From NCBI RefSeq assembly GCF_000346465.2, contig NC_034010.1, positions 8,537,204-8,601,203 on the forward strand: 64,000 nucleotides of DNA, given 5' to 3'. Shown here one piece after another: positions 1-10,777 of the stretch. The notes under the pieces were generated by a model. It was not told the DNA's origin and ran no database searches. It saw nothing but the letters and a program-made list of their open reading frames with translations. The stretch's first letter is position 1. Every line of letters starts with the position of its first letter. The DNA is from Prunus persica. Its lineage: Eukaryota; Streptophyta; Magnoliopsida; Rosales; Rosaceae. A program made the position numbers and the translations under genes.

Positions 1-1990
1 CAAACGAAAAATGGAACTCCATATTTTTTTGTACATCCACAATTACACCCACAACTCATATAGACAATGACATCTCCAAAATGACAGCAATGACAGCCAA
101 AGGAAAAAAATGACAGCCAAACCAGCAATCTATCTTCACAGCCGCAGCTCTTAATTTCTATATTAAGTTTGACCTAGCTTATTCCAAACCAGCAAATACA
201 TCTCAAAAATGACAGCAAATACATCTCGAAAAAAAATGACAGCCAAACCACCAAATACATCTCGAAAAAAAATGCAGGCCTTTCTAGGAACGAACCCTTC
301 TCTAAGGCAAAACAATGTTTTTATAAATCTTCAAATAGATTCATGGGATTTGCCAAATCAGACCCTTTAGATTTATAATGATGACAGATGGAATGGTGAT
401 TGACAACAATATATGTATACTTCCCTTGGAACTCAGAACAAGCCAATTCAGTGAAAGTTCACAAGATATGATTCGTTTACTTTATCCTTAAAGCCTTACA
501 AGGAGTACAATGAAAAATAACTTTGTTCCTTCCTTAACAAAAAGAACAAGGAGAAAAAGCTAATAATAAGGTCTCCTGCATCCTTCCCCCCACCTTTCTC
601 AAATGGGCAAGAAATGAAAAAGGCAACACAAAAGGTGAAGTTTTTTGTTTGAATGAACAGAAAAGTGGGAATTTTTTTCAAGACAACCAAAACTCAAGAA
701 ACTGAGATTCAGAGTTTCAGGAATCAGGACCCATCAAGTTTTTTTCAGAGTGTTTATCTCTCTTTCTCTAGCTAAAGCCACAAGATTTGAAAAAAGCATG
801 AAACATAAATGGGTCTGAAAAATAAAGGACACCCCATCTCAGAGAACCCAATAAAAGAAAGAAAGAGAGTGAGTGAGTCAAAAAGCCAAAGAGAAATACA
901 AACAAATGAAAAGCTTTTATCACAGAGAGGTAAATGCTTTTATCACAGAGGTGGAGTTTGAATGCGTATGAAATTATGAAATGGACCCATTAATTAAGAT
1001 AGATAGAGTAAGAAGAGCCACACAACAAAAAGAGCAAACACACATAGTAGAGATAGAAAGAGAGGGAAATACAAGCACACACAAATAACTGGGATATGCA
1101 AATTAGAAGATCAAAACGTGCACCAACATTCAGATACGCGGACTCACAAAATAAAGTCTGCAATAACTGAGTATCTCAGAACAAGGCAATGAAGTCTGCA
1201 ATAATCACTCTTGTTCTTCATTACTTTCAACACAAAAATACCCACATTGACACCCAGTTACGAGCACAACGCGAAGCTTACCGTTAACCAAGCTCAGGCC
1301 TCCGAGTGTATGTGGTGTTGGGGTTGAACTCCGTCTGGGTCCGCTCATCCGAGTGGTTGGGGTCGGAGTTGGGACGGATCTGGGTGAGGATCCGATTGTC
1401 TCTTCGACGAAGCTGCAGCGGATGGTGATTTTGATTTTGTTGAAGGTTTTCTAGATCTGGCACCCTCACACAGATGAACCCACACGTCTATGCTCTGAAA
1501 GCTAGCCAAGGCTCTTGAGTTCTTGCTAGAGATGACAAGGGGTGAGGGTGGAGATGGATGGGTTGAAACTGAGTGCAATAAAAAAAAACGTCTTTTGTTA
1601 TTTTCGTACAATCTGAGCTGGGAATGGCCAAAGGCGAAGCCTTTCGGCTCTGGACTCGGGCTAGGAGAAGGGAATCCAATATTTTTTTCAAATCCCAGAT
1701 GCAGCAGCCACCCCAGGTTATATTGTAGTTGTCGCTCATATTTGACGCAAGTGTGGACGTGGTTGAGTTGGTCAGCGCTCTTCACATCCCAGCTGCAGGT
1801 CATGCCTTCGAATCACCGCAGCGTCACCTCCACATCCCTGGTGTGTTCCTTTTTTTTTTTTATTCTTTTGTATTTCGTTTTTTTTTTATGATTTTTTTTT
1901 CTCTTTTACTTTTTTCTGTTTATGTTTTATGTTCTTTTCTTTTTTCTTTTTTTTAATTTTTTTTCTCTCCTAATTACTTCTTTAGTTGTT
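1..1990. other. Non-coding left edge with leader-like sequence
   Basis: No convincing coding exon is visible. Around 190-270 a short phrase (acatctcgaaaaaaaatga and relatives) is repeated. On the - strand 500-900 is CT-rich and reads like the 5' leader of a gene lying to the left of the window; this is inference only. Around 1500-1840 the sequence is less AT-rich and open in several frames, but I recognise no domain, and it then runs into a T-rich tract (1850-1975). Confidence 0.3.
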
Positions 1991-3900
1991 TCTGTTTGGG
2001 CCCAAATTCGGCACGCCCAAAGCCCTAAAAATAGGCCCAGAATAAAATTGCTTGCCCAGCCCAAAGACTTGAGAAAAACAAAAATATGATCTAGGCAGAT
2101 TGGGCTTCACACCAAGAATGTTGAAAACAAGGCCTCAAAGCCTCAGCCCAATGAGGAAACTGACGAGATGGGCTTCAAAAGATCAGCCCATAAATTTTGA
2201 TTGGGTTCAAACCCAAGGGATCAAAAGACACACTCACGTGATTGTCACGTGATTGTCTCAACGTTGAAAAGTCAGCAATTCCAACTAAGTTTAAAATACG
2301 AAGGGGACACTTCTGAAACACTGCCGACAGAAGATCAAAAAACCCAGCTGTGTTCGAGATTTTACTCCGAGTCAATATACCATCTCCCAAGGAATTCACA
2401 GGCCACGCTTCCTAAGCTAAAGCAGAAAAAGGAACTGTTCAAGAAATACAAAAGGGAAGAACCAAACCGCCATAAAAAGCCCACACAGACAATGACATCG
2501 ATCGAATTAGAGAGGTGCCACCCAGGAAACCAGGGAAGAAACTGCTTTAGGAGGTGACTGCGTGGAGTTTGTCTGCCCTGACTGATAAAGATCTTTTTAC
2601 TTTACGTTGTAAGAGATCTTTTGTGCCGCCCATTATTTTAACATCACAGGTCTCTTATAAAAGACGAAGGCAGGCAAGGAAGCAAGGACATCAACACAAC
2701 AATATCAAAAACACACACTCAACTCATCAACAAATGAGAAAACAGCTTTAGATCAGAATTCCAAAGTTCAGACTTTGAAAATAAGTCTTCTGAAAACGAG
2801 ATCCCTCTCGTTACAAATTTGGTTCAGCAAAAGCCAAGACAAACACAGTTTGAGTTTTCACAAATATGAAAACCTCAACAAATTTTATAGCATAGTTCCA
2901 GCCTGCTAAATCCTCAAGAACAGCCACTTCTGTCCCTTCAAACTGAAGAAGCTGCAGTTCTGCCCGCTCAAAAGTCTCCCAAGGCTTGAAGTAGATTGAA
3001 GCTCTGCCAAAATTGAACTTTGGTATCGATTTACAGCTGAAGCCAAGCAGCTAAAGTTGTTGACAGTACAGTACAACATAGACAGGTCCAGTCCAGCTCG
3101 GATCAGAAGTTTCTACTCAGGCAGAAATGGGTTTTCAGCCATCTTTTTGCCTTTCTAGAGTTGTTTTCCCCCTGCTTAATTTTGTAAAAGGCAGTTCTGC
3201 CTGAAACAGTGCTTTATTATTATCTATTCTGGCCAGAACAACCATTTTGATACTGAGATAAATCGTGAAAGTCCTCACCAGTCTGAGGCAAGAAAAGAAC
3301 TTACTTGGGAGATATTCCTCACCCAAATTCACAATCGTTTGTTTTAGAAGTCAGTAACTTGAGGCGCAAGTTATCCACTCTAAAAATAAGTCTGCTAGAA
3401 TTTACATTGCTAGCAGTGGCACGCTCGCACACCAAAGAAAGCTGACTTGTCGACCAACCAGTGGTCTCCAAGCCAGTGGGGAACTTCGCCCTTCCACCTC
3501 AAGAGTGGAACACACAAAACGGGTGAACAGTTTCCTTTGTTTATTTTCCACACCTTGAGGACAAAGTGTGCTTTAAGTTTGGAGGTGGGAAAGTAAATTT
3601 TATATTTTGCATTTTTTGAGTCTTGTTTAAAAATTTTCGTGTTTAAGTTAATATCCATAGATAATTTTAAACGTTACAACAAATGGACATGGTGAAAATA
3701 ATCCCACAGTAGAGTCTTTTCTATTTATTGTTGCTTAGACACTAATTCATGAATTATACTTTGAAATTTGCACATCACACCAACATGGTTTTTGGGGAGT
3801 GAGTTTGGAATACTTACTTTTTGTCCAAGTGTGTTTTAATTTCTGTTCAATATAAATAAAGTTAGTATGTGTTATAAAGTAATAATTGCCTCACTCGAAG
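1990..3900. other. Non-coding DNA with a promoter-like block
   Basis: No protein domain is recognised. At 2656 a TATA-type box (ctcttataaaag) is followed by a purine-rich stretch and an A/C-rich leader, which resembles a retroelement or pararetrovirus promoter. A partial methionine-tRNA-type primer site (tggtatc) lies near 3020. Without a neighbouring gag or pol fragment the class cannot be decided. The rest (3100-3900) holds nothing I can name. Confidence 0.25.
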
Positions 3901-4016
3901 CTTTGCTAGTAACCGGGCCAGTCCTGCCTAATCAGCAGTGATTCTCGAGACAAACGGTAGAGTTTTGGCATGAGGCAGGGTGGTTAGTTAGTTGGGCTTT
4001 AAGCTTAAAATGATAT

Positions 4017-4322
4017 TGGGTTTGGGCTTTGTGGTTCAAATTCAAGGGTTTACGGTTTAGGGTTTACGGTTGATGGTATACAATTTACGGTTAAAATTGA
4101 ATTGAGTTTGGGCGATATTATTCAAATTCAAGTGTTTAGGGTTTAGAGTTTGTGGTTTATGCATAAAAGTTAAAATTTAAATGGGTTGGACGTTACGGTA
4201 AAAATTTAATTGGGTTTATGCAATTCAGTGTTAAAAGTCAAGGGTTTAGGCTTTACGGTTACAATTTAGGGTTGGGCTTTATGGTTAACACTGAAATGGG
4301 TTTGGGCTTTAGGGTTTAAAGT
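4017..4322 (+). repeat. Degenerate telomere-like repeat tract
   Basis: The segment is dominated by variants of the plant telomere heptamer TTTAGGG: gggtttagggtttacggtt, gtttagggtttagagttt, ggctttagggtttaaag, with many TTTACGG variants. No long perfect array is present. It is an interstitial, strongly diverged telomere-like or minisatellite tract. Nothing codes here. Confidence 0.5.
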
Positions 4323-4720
4323 ATAGTTTATGTTTATAATTATATTGGATTCAGGTTATAGACTATTCGTAAGCTTAGGTTTTAATAATTTTAACTGTTT
4401 CAAGTCGTATGTAATTGTTATATATAATTTTGAAAAGTAGCGATACTTTTACAAATAGTTACAATTTCGAATGTCCATTAATTAGGAAAATTAAGTTTTG
4501 GACTTTATTGTTTAAAAAACAATCTCGGAAATGTTTTTTGCAACCAAAAAGAAGGTTATTTGAGGGAAATATTTGTTGTAATTTTCAAATGTTGAGATAA
4601 ATAAGTTTTGAAGGAGTTTATTCCGAATGGACAATTTAACCTCCTAAATGTTTATGTAAAACAACCTCTCATGTCCAACCAAATGAAGAGCATATGTACA
4701 CACTTGTTGTTAAAATGTTA

Positions 4721-6275
4721 ACTCGCAATTGTACGGGCCAATTAGTAGTATAGCAAGACAAGAACGAGGTCGTACCCACGAGGACTGAGAAGTTAAAATT
4801 AGTTATGTACTTAGATTACCAAATTCAAGAAAGTAGGAGGTTAAGTCTAAAATAGAATTTAAAGCAAGAATGATTGTAATTGTTGAACAAATGAGGCAAA
4901 ACGAAATTTCAAACAAAAGCAAAGTGAACAAATGTAACAAAGAGTACTTTTGTAGGCTGGAAAACAGATTGGGAGACTAGGGCATTCGATTCACCATAAC
5001 AATTCAATTCTGGGTTATAAGGAGTCAAGTGACAAGTCTCATTCGGATTCAAAGATTGATTCTAGCTAAAGTATGATTAGGCCATGGTGTCTGGTCCTAA
5101 CCTTGTGCTCCTAATTCCCTAACTTGATCATTTGTTGTCTAATCTAAATTAAGCATTAGGAACCCATTAAGCATAGAAGAACAATTTAAACAACCAAGCA
5201 TGTATCTAATCCCTGTTGTCGAATGTCCATACATACTTTTCTTATTCATAGTTCAATTCAAATCAAAGCATGGTGTCTACTCTTGATTCAAACCAAGGTA
5301 GCTAATATACAAGTTCCTAATGGTGATCAATCATCCAAACAAGCATATTAACTGATAAGCATAAAGAATAGGAATATGAATCATGAATCAAACTTGAAAC
5401 TCAAAACTTCAACTTATAAACCCAGAATATTCATGTTAGGTTACATCATAGCCCTAGTTATGAATTTAGCTACTCATAATGGAAATGAAACTTAAGCAAA
5501 AATGAGAAAACATATTGAATGCAATAAGAGTAGAGAAACCCAATTCTGAAGTTGCTTGTGGTTTCCAAGGCTTCTCCAGGTGCTTCTCCGCGTCTAATGC
5601 TACTCCAAGAACTTTCTCATGTCTAGAGTATGGCAACTAAAGAGGTGATTTGTGATGAGTTTAGGTGGTTGGTGATGGCAGAGAAAGAAGAAATTCGTAG
5701 GAAAATGGAAGGAAGGCTTGTTGGAGTTGTCCCCCATGATTTTGGGCTGAATGAAGTGATATAGGATGGCTGGAGTGAATTATTGGTCAATGGAGTGACT
5801 CCTTTGCACTTGAGTAGCTGACACACCTCCCTAAATTGCTCAACATGTCTGGTCTAAAGTCAAGGAAAGCTGTGGTGAGTCACATGGCTCAAAGAAAATA
5901 TCCAAGGCTCAACAACTGGAAACTGCAATCCTGAGCCTGGTGTGTATATGGGCTCACGAATTGGGCTCGACTTCATAATCTGATGCATTTGAGTAGTCCA
6001 TCTTGAAGTTCAGACTCTCATCTTTCCAACTACATATTATTTGGGCCAATCCAAGTTCGGAGAAAGATGTTAAGGCCGAAATGAGTTGCTAACCCAGTCT
6101 GCTCGTTTTTGCACCATTTTGCATCTTTTCTTATCCAAAGACACCATTGCTACCTAAGGCCCAATGAACTGAATGATAAACAGAAAAGGGATTAAAAGCA
6201 CACGTTTGACTCAATAACATAACCAAATCATAAGCTAGAAAGGTACAAAATGATATACAATTGTGAACTGATCAA
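4721..6275 (+). repeat. Dispersed repeat, copy 1 (LTR-like, class uncertain)
   Basis: This block is collinear with 53717-55285 in the same orientation. Both begin ttaactcgcaattgtacggg / ttactcgcaattgtacggg and end near aactgatcaa. Shared landmarks in order are a gtcgtaccc segment, a 'cattcgattcaccataacaa' segment, a 'gcttctcc' cluster and a tail ending 'aaaatgatatacaatt'. The ends could be read as TG...CA, as in a solo LTR of about 1.55 kb, but I see no target-site duplication, primer site or coding sequence. The copies differ by many substitutions and an internal indel of a few hundred bases, so the family is old. Confidence 0.6.
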
Positions 6276-6538
6276 CACACTCTAGAGTATTCTAACTTAT
6301 GTATCTTCACCAAAATCATGGGGAAAAAACAATTCTGCTGTGAAGAAAGGGTTTATGGGTGATGTACCCAGTAAAGTGAAAATCAATACACGGGATTCGT
6401 TTACTGATGCAAACAAAGGCAGTAAACAAGCGTGTGCAAGTGAACCTGCATAAAATAATATGCAATTGCAGTATTCAGATGCAGTTCAGAGGTACCTGTG
6501 CGCAATTCAAAATTTCGTACAACGGGTGGTTATAATTT

Positions 6539-7024
6539 TCACTTCGAACGTACGAACATAAAATTTAACAACCCAAACAGTAATGTACATAGCACAATAC
6601 TGAAAACGTTAATATAACATGTTAATTTTGGATCACACTTCCAAATTGCAATGTAAACTAAAACATGACACTTTAATCCCTGAACTTGTAGTTTCATCAT
6701 CCGAGTCATCCGCCATTTTTCAACTTCCTCCCAATGCGTAATGAGCTTGTCAGCGTAGCAATCACTGCACCATTCCGTCTTTTGAGGGGTGCACTTGCAA
6801 ACAAGAGGAGATGGTGGCTTTGGAGGCGAGGGAGTTGGAGACCGGTAAACTTGAACATTATCCGAATTTACAGAAAAAAGATCCTTGCAAAGTTGACATG
6901 GACGCAAATCATGTGGAACATGGTTACAAAAGTTAGGCGTAACATGAACTTTCGGATCATTTGGATCCCAACCTTGCTGTTTTGGGTTGTTGACAACGTG
7001 AGGTTGGTTTGAAGAGGAAGCCAT
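6539..7024 (-). CDS. Small cysteine-rich protein, probably transposon-associated
   Basis: A 161-residue reading frame starts at an ATG (7024) just inside a good core promoter: reading the - strand, a TATA box (ttataaaaggg) lies about 60 bases upstream near 7080. The product has two cysteine clusters, RPCQLC (near residue 45) and CKCTPQKTEWCSDC (near residue 78), separated by a proline-rich linker, and a hydrophobic C-terminus. The spacing suggests a small zinc-binding module, but I do not recognise a named family. It diverges from the ORF at 9765, with the tandem array between them. The C-terminal hydrophobic part may be intron or 3' sequence rather than protein. Confidence 0.4.
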   Translation of the reverse strand: MASSSNQPHVVNNPKQQGWDPNDPKVHVTPNFCNHVPHDLRPCQLCKDLFSVNSDNVQVYRSPTPSPPKPPSPLVCKCTPQKTEWCSDCYADKLITHWEEVEKWRMTRMMKLQVQGLKCHVLVYIAIWKCDPKLTCYINVFSIVLCTLLFGLLNFMFVRSK

Positions 7025-7149
7025 GCATTTGTAATGGAATGGATAGAGTGAAAGAGGCAGTCACTGAAATGCCCTTTTATAATAGAATGGAGGGTTTCAA
7101 ATGTTAACGCAAGGGTTATCTGGAAAAATTAGCCCAGCCAACTGACTTT

Positions 7150-9580
7150 TTTAAATGAACAGAGTATTTGTTCACAGGAACGCAATACGTGCGTTCCTGG
7201 AGCAAAGTTACCCGTTCGCCGAAAACATGGGCCAACCACCTTACTTTTTCAAGAAAACAGAATACTTTTTCACACGAACGCAAAAGGTACGTTCGCTGAG
7301 GAAAGTTTTATATTCGCCAAAAAAAGAAATCCAACCAACTAACTTTTTCAAACAAACGGAAAGATTGTTCTAGCGAACGCAAAGGTTGCGTTCGTTCAGT
7401 AAAGTTGCCCGTTCCCCCAAAAAAGGGCCCAACAAACTTACTTTTCTAAACAAACGGGGCGTTTGTTCAAATGAACGCAAGGATTTGCTTTCGTTCAGAA
7501 ATACTCGACGTTCCGCCGAAAAAGAAGGCCAACATAGTTACTTTTTTAAACCAACAGGGTATTTGTTCAGACGAACGCCATACATGCGTTCCTTGAGAAA
7601 AGTTACCCGTTCGGCGAAAACATGCCCCAACCACCTTACTTTTTCAAGTAAACTGAATACTTTTTCACACAAACGCAACAGGTGCGTTCGCTGAGGAAAG
7701 TTTTATGTTCACCGAAAAAAGAAATCCAACCAACTTACTTTTTCAAACAAACGGAATGTTTGTTCTAGCGAACGCAAGGGTTGCGTTCGTTCAGTAAAGT
7801 AACCCGTTCCCCTAAAAAAAGGGCAAAACAAACTTACTTTTCTAAACAAACGGGGCGTTTGTTCAAATGAACGCAAGGATTTGCTTTCGTTTAGAAATAC
7901 TCGACGTTCCGCCAAAAAAGAAGGCCAACATAGTTACTTTTTTAAACCAACAGGGTATTTGTTCAGACGAACGCCATACATGCGTTCCTTGAGAAACGTT
8001 ACCCGTTCGGCGAAAACATGCCCCAACCACCTTACTTTTTCAAGTAAACTGAATACTTTTTCACACAAACGCAACAGGTACGTTCGCTGAGGAAAGTTTT
8101 ATGTTCGCCGAAAAAAGAAATCCAACCAACTTACCTTTTCAAACAAACGGAATGTTTGTTCTAGCGAACGCAAGGGTTGCGTTCGTTCAGCAAAGTTACC
8201 CGTTCCCCTAAAAAAGAGCCCAACAAACATACTTTTATAAACAAACGGGGCGTTTGTTCAAATGAACGCAAGGGTTTGCTTTCGTTCAGAAAAACTCGAC
8301 GTTCCGCCGAAAAAGAAGGCCAACATAGTTACTTTTTTAAACCAACAGGGTATTTGTTCAGACGAACGCCATACATGCATTCCTTGAGAAAAGTTACCCG
8401 TTCGGCGAAAACATGCCCCAACCACCTTACTTTTTCAAGTAAACTGAATACTTTTTCACACAAGCGCAACAGCTACGTTCGTTGAGGAAAGTTTTATGTT
8501 CGGCGAAAAAAGAAATCCAACCAACTTACTTTTTCAAACAAACGGAATGTTTGTTCTAGCGAACGCAAGGGTTGCGTTCGTTCAGTAAAGTAACCCGTTC
8601 CCCAAAAAAAGGACCCAACAAACTTACTTTTCTAAACAAACGGGGCTTTTGTTCAAATGAACGCAAGGATTTGCTTTCGTTTAGAAATACTCGACGTTCC
8701 GCCGAAAAAGAAGGCCAACATAGTTACTTTTTTAAACCAACAGGGTATTTGTTCAGACGAACGCCATACATGCGTTCCTTGAGAAAAGTTACCCGTTCAG
8801 CGAAAACATGCCCCAACCACCTTACTTTTTCAAGTAAACTGAATACTTTTTCACACAAACGCAACAGCTGCGTTCGTTGAGGAAAGTTTTATGTTCGGCG
8901 AAATAAGAAATCCAACCAACTTACTTTTTCAAACAAACGGAATGTTTGTTCTAGCAAACGCAAGGGTTGCGTTCGTTCAGTAAAATTACCCGTTCCCCTA
9001 AAAAAGTGCCCAACAAACTTACTTTTCTAAACAAACGGGGCGTTTGTTCAAATGAACGCAAGGATTTGCTTTCGTTCAGAAATACTCGACGTTCCGCCGA
9101 AAAAGCCCCGCCGTCATTGTTACTTTTTTAAACCAACAGGTTATTTGTTCAGACGAACGCCATACGTGCGTTCCTTGAGAAAAGTTACCCGTTCGCCGAA
9201 AACATGCCTCAACCACCTTACTTTTTCAAACAAACGGATGACTTTTTCACACAAATGGAACAGGTGCGTTCGTGGAGGAAAGTTTGATGTTCGCTGAAAA
9301 AATAAATCCAACAAACTTTCTTTTTCAAAGAAACGGAGTGCTTGTTCTACTGAACGTAAGCGTTGCGTTCGTTGAGTAAAGTAACCCGTTCCCCTAAAAA
9401 TGAGTCCAACCAAATGAGTTTTTGTAATGAACCTGGTGTTGGTTCAAGTGAACGCAATAGTTGCGTTCGTTCAGTAAAGTTGACCGTTCCCCAGAAAGAT
9501 GGGTCCAACCAACTTACTTTTTCGAACAAACGGGGTATGTGTTCAACCAAACGCAAGTAGGTGCGTTTGTTTAGAAAACT
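7150..9580. repeat. Higher-order tandem array, 395-bp unit of four ~99-bp monomers
   Basis: The array is built from about 99-bp monomers that each start with an imperfect palindrome (gaacgcaa...ttgcgttcg) followed by a spacer, a ccaac..acttacttttt segment and an aaacaaacgg segment. Four monomer types (A-D) follow one another and the whole ABCD block repeats. The D monomer start (gaacgcaagga or its relative) falls at 7473, 7869, 8264, 8659, 9054 and 9450, a period of 395-396 bases, so about six units. The outer monomers are more diverged than the central ones. Open frames inside it are by-products of the repeat. It separates two divergent small genes and so occupies what should be their shared promoter region. 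Confidence 0.9.
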
Positions 9581-9764
9581 TTGACCTTATAACGAAAAAG
9601 GAACCCAATCCAAAGTACCAAGTACCAAATACCACCTACCAACTACAGAAGAAGGATTATTTAAGGAGTTACTTCCTATACATTTCAACTCAAACATTTC
9701 CACCTCTTTTAGTAATAACATTACCTCATACACAACCTGAAAGAGAAAAACGAAAACCCAAATA

Positions 9765-10091
9765 ATGTCACATTCAATGGTTGGTAGCTCAGGAGGCTCC
9801 TCCACGCCTAAGAAGAAGGGGGTGGGTGATGATGATGGTGTTGATTATTCGTATTATATCCGCCAGCAAGTGAAACGAGCCCATGATGTCACAAACCCTC
9901 CGACTGAGGCTAGTAACAACATCTTTCGTGAAGGAGATTCAATCACCAAGTACGAAATTTACAATGGGGGGATTGAGATCGGCTTTGAGATGTTTAGGAA
10001 ATACGCTCAGCTTGTTGATGCTGGTTTAACAAAGTGGGACAAAATTGAGTTATACGAAGCAATTGCTGTATTGGAGAAGCGAGCTCCGTGA
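9765..10091 (+). CDS. Small acidic protein of unknown function, probably transposon-associated
   Basis: A 108-residue frame starts with MSHSMVGSSGGSS, has a basic patch (PKKK), an acidic patch (DDDG) and a C-terminal half that looks helical (FEMFRKYAQL, KIELYEAIAVLEK). A TATA-like box (gattatttaagg) lies about 110 bases upstream, at the right edge of the tandem array. I recognise no family. Its position next to the array and opposite the cysteine-rich ORF suggests both belong to the same mobile unit. Confidence 0.4.
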   Translation: MSHSMVGSSGGSSTPKKKGVGDDDGVDYSYYIRQQVKRAHDVTNPPTEASNNIFREGDSITKYEIYNGGIEIGFEMFRKYAQLVDAGLTKWDKIELYEAIAVLEKRAP

Positions 10092-10777
10092 AGCATCGGT
10101 ATTTTATGATTTGCGTAGTGTTGTTTGTCATAATTTCGGATGTAATTTCAGATGTTATAATTTCAACCGTACTATCGAATGTTCAATGTTATAATCAGTA
10201 TGGTAGAATAGTTTGAGGGTTTAGTTTTGTAAAAAAAAAAACCCATAAATATGGTTAGGAGACCTTTATTATGTATTATGTATTATGAATGCACTAGGAA
10301 CTCCTGTTTCGTAAATGACGTCTGGGCCCCAGATATGCTATAATGTTCCCTTGGTGGCAACAAAAAAACTCATGTGTGCAATGTTTGACACGAAGTACAT
10401 AATATGCATTTAGCCGTCATGTAATGCAATTGAACATGATATAATGCAAAAGCAAAGTTCCTGTATGCAAAACGGGATAAGTACATGCAATTGCACTACC
10501 TTAACCATCAACCCTACGTGCATGCAGTTGCACTAAAAGTAATTACATTTCAGTGTTTGGGGCTTTCCGGTCGTGAAATGTTTGGATGTTGTGAAGAAAA
10601 CCAAAAAAACATTTGTAAGCAAACAATGAAATTCAATTACATGATGTGCAACAGTCGTGCATGCAATTGCACTCGCTATATTACAAAAGAACACCGACTG
10701 TGCGCAAATAGGGATATATACATGCAATTACGCCTAATTTATAAAGTGTAATCCCTTACGACCTACTGTCAAACTTT
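10092..10777. other. Convergent 3' spacer rich in ATGCAATTGCA motifs
   Basis: No gene is seen. Between 10400 and 10730 the palindromic phrase atgcaattgca and one-base variants (atgcagttgca, atgcaattac) occurs repeatedly. The same phrase recurs at 6460-6500 and 14100-14490, flanking the other genes of this block. Confidence 0.5.

Noticed and set aside
1345..1891. Overlapping 120-150 residue frames on both strands
   Set aside because: Both strands are open over the same GC-richer segment, neither shows a known domain, and one runs into a poly-T tract.
7386..9297. Repeated ~100-residue + strand frames (MRSFSKV...) inside the 395-bp array
   Set aside because: They repeat with the array period, have no start or promoter context of their own and are interrupted by stops at each unit; they are non-coding repeat shadows.
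7150..9580. CRISPR-like repeat array
   Set aside because: Repeats are ~99-395 bp, diverged, without unique spacers, and the sequence is plant nuclear DNA.
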